The notes under the pieces were generated by a model, which searched no databases, was not told where the DNA came from, and saw nothing but the letters and a program-made list of their open reading frames with translations. From Puffinus mauretanicus (taxonomy: Eukaryota; Chordata; Aves; Procellariiformes; Procellariidae): 64,000 nt of DNA. Of the stretch, positions 25,568-37,732 are shown in pieces. The position numbers were made by a program, and so were the translations under genes. The stretch is taken from positions 700,501-764,500 of the forward strand of contig JAJKFH010002781.1 in the NCBI GenBank assembly GCA_023333565.1, read 5' to 3'. Each line of letters begins with the position of its first letter. The first letter of the stretch is position 1.

Positions 25568-28500
25568 ATAAACTACAATATTTTTGCATAAGTATGTGTT
25601 AATAATTACAGGAAATTAATAATAATTTTGTGTGGGAAATATGCAGGGTAAATCAATTCTATGAGGAACTATATTTATTCTCAGTGATCTCAACTAAGTC
25701 ATTTTTCAGAAAAGTTAGCAGTCTTTCTCTGGTGTTTAAAGAAATATTCTATGTCTCCTCCACTGACAATGTACTGTAATACAAATGAAAAAGAGAAACC
25801 TGGAAGGATTATTGTGCATTGCCAAATATATCATCAATTTGATACTGATGTGACAGTTTTTACAGTACGAACTCATCCTGCTATTTTTATACAAAGCTCA
25901 CTTTTTTGAACATTGCTTACTTTTGTACTGTGAAGTGCCATACTGTAGTTGCACCAACGTTATTTAGATCAGAGACAACCAGAGAAATTGTTCTGCTGCA
26001 GAACTAGTGAGCTATTAGAACTAGACTCATTGCCTTCAAATACTAAGAGGAAATGTTACAGTGTCTTTCACTGGACCATTGATAATACACAATTAAAGCC
26101 GAAATCAATTCCTTAGAAGGAATGAAAACGTGATCAGTCATTTGGAATGACCTTTATTTGCTTTAATTCACGGTGTTTTGGACATCACTCAGGGCTTAGA
26201 AAACATTTCTCACTTTCTCTCTTCAAAGATACTTATTAATGCTTCAATTTTACTTTTTTAATGCAAATCTCCCCCCCAACCCACTCCAAAATATGTCCTT
26301 TTCTCCGCTCCTATTTATTTTAGCCTTATAGCTGGTGGCTTGTGCAATTAGGATTAACGATCAAATTAGAAGGTATCCCAGTGGGTGAATTAAGTTAAAT
26401 ATTCATATTACACCAGTGATGTCTTGTTATATCTAATAGATCTGGAAAACTCAATTAAATCTTTACTTGAAGTAAGTTACCGACATTTTCCCCAGTTTCT
26501 TTATGAAACTGACTTAAATCAGAGAAAATCTACCTTAAGTGACCTCTCTCTCACACAATTGCCACCTGCCCTTGTGAAACTTACTCAGTGTGTGGGTATT
26601 ATTCTTAAATTAATATTCTACTAACCTTAGTTTAAAATCTAGTATTACCAAATGTGGGAGCAGAAGGGTTTTTAAAATATTGAAGAAAAGCCACTTGTTT
26701 ATTACTCAGGCACCCTACAAAGATGGGGAATATGACGTCAGTATTGGATGGATCAGCAAACTGGGTTTTTTGTTTGTTTGTTTGTTTTTAAAATAGAGAA
26801 TACACATCTGGTTAGTTTTTGGTGGTCACTCCTTGAAAACCAAGATATAGCACTATCTGGTAGTTCTTAGAATTCATATAGTAGGCCCTAGAGCAAAGAT
26901 GCTGTGGGAGCAAATGGATTACCAGTGATTATCTTCAAGGCAACACAGGTCTGTTTCACCCTTGGGAACTGGAATCACTGTAGAGATGTCAGTTAGTCAA
27001 TGGTGTAAGAGAACATCACTGAGATCAAATATGTAAGTGTCTGAGGGAACTAGCAGGAGTCTGGAGAAGAAAACAACCAGACGTATAATATCTCTGAGCA
27101 GGAAGCACTTACTGAAAGGCAGGAGACCAAACAAAACAGCAAAAATTTCAACTACATAAGTATGGGTGATAAGTTAGCAAACAAAGGACAGACACTGAAT
27201 GTATTTAGAGGCGATTTATGTTAAAAGCCGTAAATTGATCTAAACAGGATATTGGAATTTTGCCTTTGACAGAAAAGGAAAGTGCTTTTTCTTAAACTGT
27301 AAGATAGCACTAAAGTATGTGATATGTTAATTTGATGTATTAAAATTTGCTGAGAGAGTAATGAAGATACTTTGATAAGAGATTTCTGAGGCTGAGATTT
27401 TTTATACTGAAATGTTGGTTTGGTATTTGAAAGTGATTCTCTTTCTTGCTAATGGAAAGACAAAAAAGGACAAAAAGTATTACAGGTTATACATGAATGA
27501 ATAAATAAATACCCTGAATCATTAGGGACCTACCTGAGGAATGATTCTGCATAGTTATCTTCCCTGTGATACCTTTAAGATCTGTTGGTCATCATGTTTT
27601 GCCAAGCTGAATAGAGGCAGAGGCGACGACATAAATATGAACACCAAAGTGATAACAAACTGATAGCCAAGTTTTGCTTTTTAGTGTTTTGTTTTTTTAA
27701 AAAAAAATTATTTAAAAAAAAAAGAAAATAATTATCTCTTGATAGTTGTGCTCCTAAAATAGCTTAAGTATGGTTGGCTGAAGTCAAGTCTTACAGAAGC
27801 AGAAAGTGTTAATTGGGTGTTATACAACCTCATTATAATCTGATGGACAACAAAATCTATTCCGTTGGTTTAATGACTGTGTTAGATAAAATCCTAGATA
27901 TGTGTTTTGGAACAAATGGCATTGCAAGGTTGAAAGGCATAATGGAATATTCAGAAGATTATTTTTCTTTTGCTGTTGTTTCTTGATAAGTATTGCAGAT
28001 GGCACAAATGCCATTGTGTTAAGGATGCTTTGGAAGTAATTTCAAAGCTATAGCCAAATTTGCATGTGAAATAACACATAGTTCAAACAAAGAAAATCTC
28101 CCTATTTGTAAAACAGTTAGTGCTTTAAAACGAGGGGTGCCGTAGGACATTATTTCCTGTAAGAAGCCTGGGGACCAGGGGAGGACTAATTAGCTCACCA
28201 GCACACAAAATTAGTGCCTTCAGAGAAAACTGAGGTTAGGGAGCAACATACTGAGTAGACTGACAATCTTACAATCTTTTTCTAAGGAAGAGTATTTTAT
28301 CTTGTACACAATAGGTATTATTAAAGAACATTCTGGGAAATGACTGATCCAAAAGCTTTTGAATCCAATGTGAAGTTTTCATGCTGGCTTATGTGTAATT
28401 TCTCCTCCCTCAGCTATCCTCAGGTCTGTTCTTGGCAAAATGAAGTCTATCTGCACAGGGCACATGAAGAAATTAACCCAGAACGTATTCAACTTAAGAT

Positions 28501-31500
28501 ACACCAAAACCCATGAGAATAAATCAAATATATCTTTAAACACATACATTACTAAATAATATACGTAGTTTATATGACAATGGCTGGACGGGTTTACATT
28601 GGATATTGCATAATCTGCTCCTTAGTTTTTAAATTCTTCTATGGATCTCAGCCAGATATTTTGAGTGGAATGGGAGAATACAACAGAAACATGAGAAATT
28701 ATAATAATAATGTATTTATCAAATCCCAGGACACACAAGGGAGAACCTCTGAGAAAAGGACAAAGTTATACCACCACCTCTTATTTTGAAATATACATAG
28801 ATGCTCTTGATCACATACAAACCATTCCTTTACCACCAAAATTTAGACAACTTACCATTCCCTTGCTTCTATAGTCACTGGATACTCTGCAGCTGAATAA
28901 AGAACCAGCACCTCTCTTCTAACTGTGAGAGGGAAAGAGAAACTTTACTTTGAAAATACCAGTAAGTACTACTATGCTAACAACACAATCACTTCTGCTC
29001 AATATATGTAATGACAGAGTTTTTATTTGAAAATTAACAGTCAAAGGGATGGGTATATTAAAAACTGGAGAAAGGGACACTGATCCTGGGAATATACTTA
29101 CATGTTCAGAAATACCTTCCTTTGCAATTACCGTAAGTTTATCAATAGATAGATAGATAGGTAGATAAAATAAGAACAGAATGGAACAAAATCAGACTAG
29201 AGCCTCAGTTTATGGAAATTAATTTCTGTGAATTCCTCAACTAAACTGCCATTGTCTTACTGTGAGTTTGTATTCTCATCTGTAGTGGAAAGCTTCTGCC
29301 ACCAAAGATGAGGAAATCAATGTGAACTCAACTCTGACTAATGATTAGTTAACTTTTAAGCCTCTTGCAAACCTCTGCAGCCTAAGCCATCCTTTTAACT
29401 GTAAAGATATGATATTCATAATAAAAAAATCAATATTCAAGAATCAAAAATGTCCTTTCCATCCTTTCTTCATTTATGCTATTATAGTATTACTTTGGCA
29501 ACCTGTTGATGAGCAGTTGATTTCCTCCGCACAGCTACTTCTCTAAAATGGATTCCAGCGGCTCTGAAGTCTTCTGTGCTTAGACTTAGACTTAGAAGCC
29601 CTCTTAAATCTACAGATGCTATATGGTATCAGTAATCTTAATTTTCGATGTAGTCCTTTCAACATATTCTAAGAGATATGTTACTGTTTTCCATATTATT
29701 TGGATAATCAAGTGACACGTCAAGAGACAGTGAAAAGCACTTAATTGTAGCCTAGTTCTAAATTCCACTTATAAAAAAAATGAGTCTCTGCAGGCTGATC
29801 GTAAATATTCAAAGATTTTTTTTTCTTCCCTCTGCTGCATTCTGAGCAGTGAAAGCTGTACAATTAAAATCTCTAGCATGGATTGATAGTTTAGCTCAGT
29901 TGCAATCTGAACAGAAAGTGTATTTGATGTCACTACACTACTGTAGTGGTAACGTCAATGATACCAAAAATAGAAAAAATATTTTATTTAGGCAAATGTC
30001 AACCAAAGCTCATGGAAATTTGTTTGAATCAACACAAATGCTGATATATACAAATGGGAAGAGGGAATTATTACTCTTATAAAAATGACAGGATGAGATA
30101 TTTATCCAACCACATATTTAACAGGAGCTGCTCAAGAAGTGTTTTAAAAACGCAGGTTGTTCATAGCATGTCTTCTGAATTTAGGAGCATTACTGTCATT
30201 TTTATCTTTAAAAGAGACTCACTTGGTTAAGCAAACTGAGCCACAAAATTTTTGCCAAGAACTGCAGCACTCCTTTTTTCCCACCTTTACATACTTCTGA
30301 ACTCACCCAGAATCCAGCATTCGCTGTTCAAAGCGCTGGAGACACCTCCTACGACAGCGAGAGTCAAGTCCCTAGAATAATGCTGGGAGCACCACAGTTT
30401 AAGGAACCAGCAGTTCAACCAGCTTAGCTTAGTAAAGCTGCTACTGTTAGGTCACAGACAAAGCAATTTCCTCACAGGTATTAATAATTTTGTTCATGCG
30501 GGTAGCTGGTAGAAAAGGAAAAAGTAGATTATTTCATCACGAAGGAACTTGAAAGAAATGTGAAAACAATATTTGAGCCTTTGTGAAAAAAGGCAGTCTG
30601 TTAGCTCAGATCTGATTAGGGAGTGCTTGCATGATACTCTTTATGCATTACAGACTAGGTACCTGGTAGTCTGCTTATAAATGTAAGTTTGCATCATACC
30701 TCCCATGAACAGAGAAAAATGTCAAATCCATATGAAATCTGTATTAGTGTTTTTGTTTTCCTTGCCAAGCTGAAATAATTAAGATAGAAAGGATTTTGCA
30801 CCTCATTAATTCTTAATCATTCCCTAGAATTGCTGTTTTGTTTTGGGTTTGGAATATTTTTTCATTTTATTGAGTTTTCATTTTATTAACCTAGATGTCA
30901 TATTTTGACAGATTAGATCAAAGTTAAGGACAATCTAAATCAAATTGTTTTTCCCTCATTGCATTTTTCAAAATATTAACATAAATAGCAAAAATTCCTG
31001 TCAAATATTTTGGCCATGAAAGAGTAACATGTATTCTGTCCACTGTATACGTACCTTTGATTGTCCATCAAGCAGAATACTGAACCAGTGCCTGCTTCCA
31101 GAAAAAAAACCCTAGTAGTCTGAACTGTTGTAATAGATTATTTATGAAAAATGCTATACTGATGCGCATTGGAATAACTTTTGCATTTACAGCTTGTCCC
31201 TGAAACCCTCCTTGAGGATTCTTATACCTACTTGTGTGCAGATTCATACTTTTCTAAAGTATCAAAAATAACGGCAGGAGACAGTACCCTTCAACATATT
31301 GTTTTAACAATGATTTTATTTACAGTATCTTCTTTCTCCTTGACCCATTCCAGTGCTACAAAGCGAATGCTTAATGGAACAGAACACAAAATCTTTTGAA
31401 AACCCAACTTATTTGAAAATGTTTTTAAAACAGGAGACACGTTGCTTTTGGGTTTTCCTAGTCTCAGAAGGTCTAGAGATCATTACTATAATTTCTCCAT

Positions 31501-32974
31501 GAAGAAAGGACGGAGCAAAAGACAACTCATGCCCAAAATTTCTAACCTGCATAAATTATATATTTGTAGAATTGTACGTATGTGGGGAAGATGAGCCATG
31601 ACAGCTAATTGCCAATTGGCTGTTTTTTTTGGCAAATGCTCACTCAATCCATTTCAGAATTTTCCTTAATTTGCCCAGGCTGTTTGGATGAAATCAGCAC
31701 ATCGCCGTGTTCCCTCTCAGTTCTTGGAACCAGCTCAAGTATGTGATAAGTTAGGTGTAACAGCCTAAGCAGGCTCTTATACCTCTTGTTGTGGCACACT
31801 GAGAAGTTGTGTGAACAAGTGGGTGTGTAGAAACGAACAAGCACCTCGGTGCTGCTGTATTACATGTGTCCTATCCCTAAAGGACTCCTGGATAGAAAGA
31901 CCCAAAGCAGGGAAAGAAGAAGGGTGTGCTAGCCCTCACTGTTCTGGTGGAAACAAGTTATCAAACCTGCCTCTGTGTCCTGATGTTGTTTCCAACCTAT
32001 GAGCATGGACAGCATGTTCCAGTAAGCATTGGGATGGTCAGGACATTACAACTCCAGGAGATGCCATAGTGCAAGAGTAAAGCAACCAATATATAATCAT
32101 CTCTACAAGAAGAAATCATACCACACAAAAAAATAGAGATTAACAAAAAGTTGAGGTAAATGAATCTGAAGAGATTAATAAAAAGTCAGGTATTTTGCTC
32201 TCTTATGTTTATCCTTGTTCGTAAAACATTTAGAAAAAACATCAAAAAGCCAAATAAATGTGTATGCTGTTCATATAATCCTCACCTTAGCTTGGAACTG
32301 AGTAATACTCTAATTTTGCCTACCAAGGTCACCCTTAGCTGAACTGAGTGAGAATTGTGTCCTTCAAACTGTGCCTCTGCTAATGTGAAACTTCCCAGGC
32401 ATGGTACACAGTATGTGACCATAGGCCGAATTCACAAAGCATTGCCCTATTCCCTAGGTATACCATGTGGATATGATGTTTGTGTGAAGCACCTAGATAT
32501 AAAACAACCCTTAATTCTTCTTTAGGAAGTTCCAGGGATGGAAGGAAAACCTTGAAATGTCTCTCATCTTCCATCTTTTATAGGAAGCCCGTTGCAAGTA
32601 ACATTAAGACAATGATAAAAGAGGAAGAATGGTACCATTTTCTCATGATAAGATCAAGGATATTTATTAAGGAAAATGCAATAATTGTGAATTGTGAGTC
32701 CCCCTCTGTGCTGTATCATCTAAATTGTTATTATCTAAGCCATGCTAGACCAATGCATGTTCAAGTCTGGAAAAAAAATTCGGCATAATCAAACTTGACA
32801 TTCATTCGCCATTGCTGTTTTGCCAGATACTTCTGATGACAGCTTTGCAAATCTCTGAATCTATCTCTGCTTTCCCCATGGAGAAAGCTATTCTTGAAGG
32901 ATTTTTGACTCCATTAATTTGCTTTGTTCTTTCTAAGTGTATTTAAATTACTGTCTTTTCCCTTACTGATACAT
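25568..32974. other. Long non-coding stretch with minor simple repeats
   Basis: No gene or recognised transposon. It contains (GTTT)n at 26765-26789, an A/T homopolymer tract near 27690-27735, (ATAG)n at 29145-29167 and three tandem CTTAGA units near 29580. A short protein-like frame behind a pyrimidine-rich CTCCTCCCTCAG lies at about 28413-28515. Confidence 0.5.
29145..29167 (+). repeat. (ATAG)n microsatellite
   Basis: Five to six ATAG/GTAG units, slightly interrupted. Confidence 0.8.
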
Positions 32975-33124
32975 GGGAAAGGGAAGGGAAGGGAAGGGAA
33001 GGGAAGGGAAGGGAAGGGAAGGGAAGGGAAGGGAAGGGAAGGGAAGGGAAGGGAAGGGAAGGGAAGGGAAGGGGAGGGAAGGGGAGGGGAGGGGAGGGGA
33101 GGGGAAGGGAGGGGAGGGGAGGAA
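32975..33124 (+). repeat. (GGGAA)n pentanucleotide microsatellite
   Basis: About 150 bp of almost pure purine. From 32981 to 33070 there are 18 uninterrupted GGGAA units. From 33071 to 33124 the units are mixed GGGGA and GGGAA. The long frames across it on both strands are low-complexity artefacts. It satisfies the G-quadruplex rule throughout, with 2-nt loops, and as a homopurine tract could form triplex DNA. Confidence 0.95.
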
Positions 33125-35870
33125 GCTGTGAGTATGAAAGGGTAATTTTTCTCAATTGTTATAAAATAGAGTAAGACTTCTGGATTCACTGACAAGCTGT
33201 CACCCTTGGGAACTCATAGACTATCTAATAGGTGTGAATCTCTGCCTGTTCAAATTCAAAGGTTTCCTTAGGGACAAGGGAACATACAGTCTGAATTGCT
33301 TGTTACGTTGTGTATTCTACCTGTCATTCCAATGGCAAACACCGCCAGACTCCACAATGCAGCATTTCTTCTAACTGATTCAAACTGCCCACTGATATCT
33401 GATAAAACCTAGGTGTTATTCCTATTGAGAGAATTAATTGGGGGTGTATATTTTGATAAATTAAGTTGAAACAGTAAAATGAATAAGGCCTTATCTTGGC
33501 TGTGAAGTGGATAATCTTTGTCCCAATCCCATTTCCACACATAGATTTTTTTTTAATGGCAAAGCTAGATAAATGATGTGGGAGTGAGAGAATCAAAGAA
33601 AGAGGGGGAGGTAATGAAAGAGGAGCTGGTAGGGCAAGGAAAAGTACATGCGTCAAACTGAGACCAGGCTAAGAAAGCAAGAGGTACTTTCTTTTGCAGG
33701 TGGGAGAAGTACATCAGCTATGCACTTTCAAAAAACAGATGAAACTGACACTGGTGCCAAAGTATTCCTCCTCAGGCTAGTTACCTTAGATCTGGGATCC
33801 AACTAGCATGCTGCGGGCTCACAGGAAAAAAAAATATATATAAAACTACCAAGGACTGCTGTTGCAGGTACAGCATGAAACATCTACCCAAATAGAAAAC
33901 TCTTAAAGCACATATTATTACCATAGAGATATAATTTAGAGACACAAAAACCACTGGGGAGGGGGAGGGAATCACCTTTATCTTTGGGATTTTTAGCATT
34001 AAAGATTCCTGTATACTTCAAATATGACTAAACGAGGCTTTCTTACTCCATTTAATACATGTTTTGTTAAACAAATAGTACAAAAATCTTCTCAGGTGAA
34101 AAAGCTTTATTTTTGGAGTGCAGAATTAGATCAGATATTTTGTTGTTGTTTAATTAAGATCAGTGGCTTTTAATGTCATAGTGTCAGCTACAGAGCTGTA
34201 ATGCAGCTATGATCTGCAATTTAGCATCTTCAGAGTCCTTTGTGTGAAGGTAAGCAGGAAATTGTTACCAAAGATAATCAATGAGTCTGTGGGACGTCAT
34301 CTTTATTTCCTCTTGCCTTTTCTTGCCTTTTAGAGTTGTCAATACTTTTGTTAAGGAAGTATATGTAAAACGAGGTAAAATTAATTTTACCTAAACAAGC
34401 AAAAAATTAAAATATTTAATTTTCAATTAAAATATTGACAGACTTCCTTTCTTTCTGCTCTGTACAACTGGAAAAGAAATAGACTTAGCTTGAAATATTT
34501 TTTAGTTTTTTTGTGGGGTTTTTTTTTTAGTAAAAGCCTTTTTTTTTCACAGAATTAACCTGTACAGTGCTTAGTCTATTGAATAATATTATTCATGGTT
34601 TAAGTATAACTTGGAGTTGTTCCTTTTCCTATTCCTTTGTCAGAAGGTTTTAGAGAAAAGTTATGAAAATTTAAAGATTAATAAAACAAATTTTAGAGAA
34701 TTTATGTTTTCCAATAACAGTAGTACTTCTTTACACTTAAAAAATAGGTTTAGAAATCACATCTGTATGTGTGTGTTTGTGCATATGTATGTGTATATAT
34801 GTGTGTGCAACTCCTGTCAATTAATGGCAGTGGATGTTAATACCTCATTGTAATTCATGTTGCCGAAGGCAGCAGATGAAACTTGACTCTGTTGCCTTAT
34901 GTATTGTTAACCACTCCATCAAAATAGCTACATCAGTCAACAGCCTCTTCCTCCCATTCCCAGCAAAAGAAAGCAAAACCCTAACTAACAACAGAACATG
35001 AAGTGTGGACTACCACGTAAGCTATTCACCAGTTTTGGGTAATCGAGCCCAGAGATGAGAATCATAGACTTCACAAAGAGAACAGAGATCACAGTGCATG
35101 ATAAGCGTTGTGCAAGAAATATACTGTTGTATAGACATATTATGGACACTGGAGTGTGCAGGTGCTGAATATACCTTAGGTATAGGCTAATAATGATTAA
35201 CTTATGATGACAACTTATCTTCTGAGAAAAGATGTATTATATGCCTTATAAAGCTCTGGAACTTGATTTCCTCAAATATGCCTCCATCAATCTCTATTTT
35301 TAAAGGAAAAAAAGCTGATATGTTCCAGTTTTCTGACTGTTAATGCTTTCAAAATGAGAATACTTATAGTCTTTAACAAATTTAACAAAAATAATTTAAT
35401 CAATTGGAATTTGTCATGCATTTCTTTCAATCTGTCTGTTTTATGGATGGAAATATCTCCTCAGCTTTTCTGTACTGTTCCAAAACCTCAGTGTGTTAGG
35501 TAGGTTTAGGCTTAGTCTTCATCAGGATGGTGTTATACGAGAGTCAGGTTTAAGACAGAGAATATTTATTTAATAGCGTAGAGGGGTGGGAGGACTTATT
35601 CTATACCACTAATAAATCTGCTTGTTCATTGGCAGATAGTTGAGGAATTGCTACAGAAAATGGTTCTTTGGAGAAACATCCTCCTGTGATAAACATAGGC
35701 ACACAGAGGTCACGGCTTGCAGGACAGGACAGAAGAGTGATCTTGCTCTCTCGATGAAAAAGCAGTGCCAAATGAGCAAGTGAAGTGCTGAACCAGCACA
35801 ACTTGTCTGCCTGCCAGGAACAGATATTTTGGTGCATTGCCAGGTGGACAAATGCTGAATTGCTCCTGGC
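33125..35870. other. Non-coding DNA, no gene recognised
   Basis: AT-rich sequence with a (TG)n/(TATG)n patch at 34765-34808. From about 35540 the base composition becomes noticeably less AT-rich and stays so to the LTR fragment at 36384. Confidence 0.5.
34765..34808 (+). repeat. Mixed (TG)n/(TATG)n microsatellite
   Basis: Interrupted alternating purine-pyrimidine repeat. Confidence 0.8.
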
Positions 35871-36389
35871 CTATGAAGGTGGAGGGAAGTAGCACAAGCG
35901 TGGGTTAGCAGAGCTGGTGTGACTCAAATAAGAGGAGAACCCTGGCTCGTATGCAGGTAGAGCAATACCAGGGTGGATCAAGGTGGTGAAAAAATGCAGT
36001 TTGTAAGTCCATACGTGAAACTTTTCCCTTGGAGCCAGTGCTGAACCTATGTCACTGTATGAGCTCCAGAGATGAAATATTGACAAAGGCTTGTTTTGAG
36101 AGATTCTATAAGGATCATTGTTCTTTATGATCATGTAGTTAAAGTCCCCATAATACATCCTTGCAACGAAGGAGTTTAATCCAAGAATTTCCCCCTCTTT
36201 CCTTCCAGACACCATATTAAAATGTATTAAATTTAAATCTGCCTCCCCGTATCCTTTCTGCTGTTTGTAGAACAATCTTTTGCGTGGCAACACTAAGCCA
36301 CTGTACAATGCTGTTACAGGCTGTCTGGAGACTGCTGTCAGGCTACTGCACACATATGGCAAACAATGCGATCCTTGTGATATTGTCAT
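35871..36389 (-). other. Unrecognised 172-codon open frame
   Basis: This is the longest open frame here that is not on or antisense to a CR1. I do not recognise the protein. Its ATG (36387-36389) lies in the last six bases of an LTR fragment, so the frame starts in the LTR end and reads out of it into flanking DNA. It contains no retroviral motif I can see, and no primer-binding site follows the LTR end. The composition is mixed, with a Tyr/Phe/Ser-rich C-terminal half. The LTR fragment lacks U3, so it carries no visible promoter for it. It may be chance in a less AT-rich patch, or an old unrecognised element or transcript. Confidence 0.2.
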
Positions 36390-36467
36390 GGTTTAACCTG
36401 GCAGGCAGCCAAACACCAAGCAGCCACTCGCTCACTCCCCGTTCCTCCCCCCACCCCCCGCAGTGGG
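36384..36467 (-). mobile_element. LTR 3'-end fragment
   Basis: This is the reverse complement of the last 85 bp or so of the LTR family seen at 19470-19982, starting at the very terminus (TGTCATGGTTTAACC) and passing through CTCGCTCACTCCCC. It breaks off where a CR1 begins, at a short shared GGGAG-like block near 36464-36470. The rest of the LTR is absent. Confidence 0.85.
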
Positions 36468-37162
36468 AGTGTTGATCTGCTCCAGGATAGAAGGGCTCTA
36501 CAGAGGGACTGGACAGGCTGGATCGATGAGTCGAGGCCAATTATATGAGGTTTAACAAGGCCAAGTGCCGGGTCCTGCACTTCGGCCACAACAATCCCAT
36601 GCAACGCTACAGGCTTGGGGAAGAGTGGCTGGAAAGCTGCCCGGAGGAAAAGGACCTAGGGGTGCTGATCAACAGCAGGCTGAATATGAGCCAGCAGTGT
36701 GCCCAGGTGGCCAAGAAGGCCAATGGCATCCTGGCCTGTATCAGAAATAGTGTGGCCAGCAAGAGTAAGGAAGTGATTGTCACCCTGTACTCGGCACTGG
36801 TGAGGCCACACCTCGAATACTGTGTTCAGTTTTGGGCCCTGGAGTGTGTCCAGAGAAGGGCAACGAAGCTGGTGAAGGGTCTAGAGCACAAGTGGAGCTT
36901 GTGAGGAGCTTATGAGGAGTGTCTGAGGGAACTGGGACTGTTTAGTCTGGAGAAGAGGAGGCTCAGGGGAGACCTCATTGCACTCTACACCTACCTGAAA
37001 GGAGGTTGTAGCGAGGTGGGTGTTGGTCTCTTCTCCCAAGTAACGAGCGATAGGATGAGAGGAAATAGCCTCAAGTTGTGCCTGGGGAGGTTTAGATTGG
37101 CTATTAGGAAAAATTTCTTAAGCAAAAGGGTTGCCAAGCATTGGAACAGGCTGCCCAGGGAA
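36468..37162 (+). mobile_element. CR1 LINE fragment, truncated at both ends
   Basis: CR1 of the younger type seen at 43151-44174, running from GTGTTGATCTGCTC to CTGCCCAGGGAA. Unlike a normal CR1 insertion it lacks the last 200 bp or so and the ATTCTATG tail. It also lacks the 5' part, replaced by an LTR end. An internal deletion removes the usual segment between CAGTTTTGGGCCC and GTGTCCAGAGAAGG. Confidence 0.9.
36545..36904 (+). pseudogene. CR1 ORF2 C-terminal remnant
   Basis: A 119-codon frame reads [17 protein letters not shown] ... [16 protein letters not shown]. This is the conserved post-catalytic part of CR1 ORF2, downstream of the FADD reverse transcriptase motif, which is not in this fragment. 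ORF2 normally nicks target DNA and reverse-transcribes CR1 RNA. About ten residues are missing after QFWA, and the frame ends early at EHKWSL. Confidence 0.85.
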
Positions 37163-37673
37163 TATACCTGAGTATAACATCTGTTCTGGAATATATTTAT
37201 TTATTTGTAGAAGTGGAAAAACATCAAGAGAAAACACTGAATTAGCTTATCCTTTAGTGATTATAGCTTGGTGAGTCCCTAGAAATTAAGAAATGGTGGG
37301 TTCAAATTTCCTCAGGGAGAGTAAAAAATCAAATAGTTCTCCTCCCATCCTGATAGGATGCCCAACCTCTCTGTCACTCAACCATAAATACTACCACCTG
37401 CAGCAGTTTTGTGAAACCAGCCCTTCATTTTCTTCACTTTTCATGTCTACTCCAAAATGGAATATTTTATTTTGACTCAGAGAAAAGAAATTTCATCCAA
37501 ATTCTCATTTTGGGAAGAAAAAACCAAAACATTTCAGTGTTTATTCAATCCATTTTTTTCTAACGGGTTCATCAGGCAATGAAGGAGGGAGGGACAGCAT
37601 TGATTTGTATGTCCCAATCTAATTCTCTTAAAGGGGATGTTTTTTTCCCTTACAGGACCCAAAACCAAAATAA
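37163..37673. other. Non-coding DNA, no feature recognised
   Basis: AT-rich flank to the right of the truncated CR1. The missing CR1 tail is not found here. Confidence 0.5.
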
Positions 37674-37701
37674 TTATTTATTTATTTGTTTGTTTGTTTG
37701 T

Positions 37702-37732
<31 letters not shown>
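37674..37732 (+). repeat. (TTTA)n with embedded (TTTG)n microsatellite
   Basis: TTTA units flank a block of four TTTG units, then about eight pure TTTA units end at TTTAG. Confidence 0.95.

Noticed and set aside
32914..33195. Leu-Pro-Ser repeat proteins and a Gly-Lys-Glu repeat protein
   Set aside because: They are translations of the (GGGAA)n microsatellite in several frames, with no evidence of coding.
35540..36383. Retroviral internal region next to the LTR fragment
   Set aside because: No primer-binding site follows the LTR end and no retroviral protein motif is visible in the 172-codon frame.
37285..37310. tRNA B-box-like GGTTCAAAT
   Set aside because: No A box, acceptor stem or cloverleaf can be formed around it.
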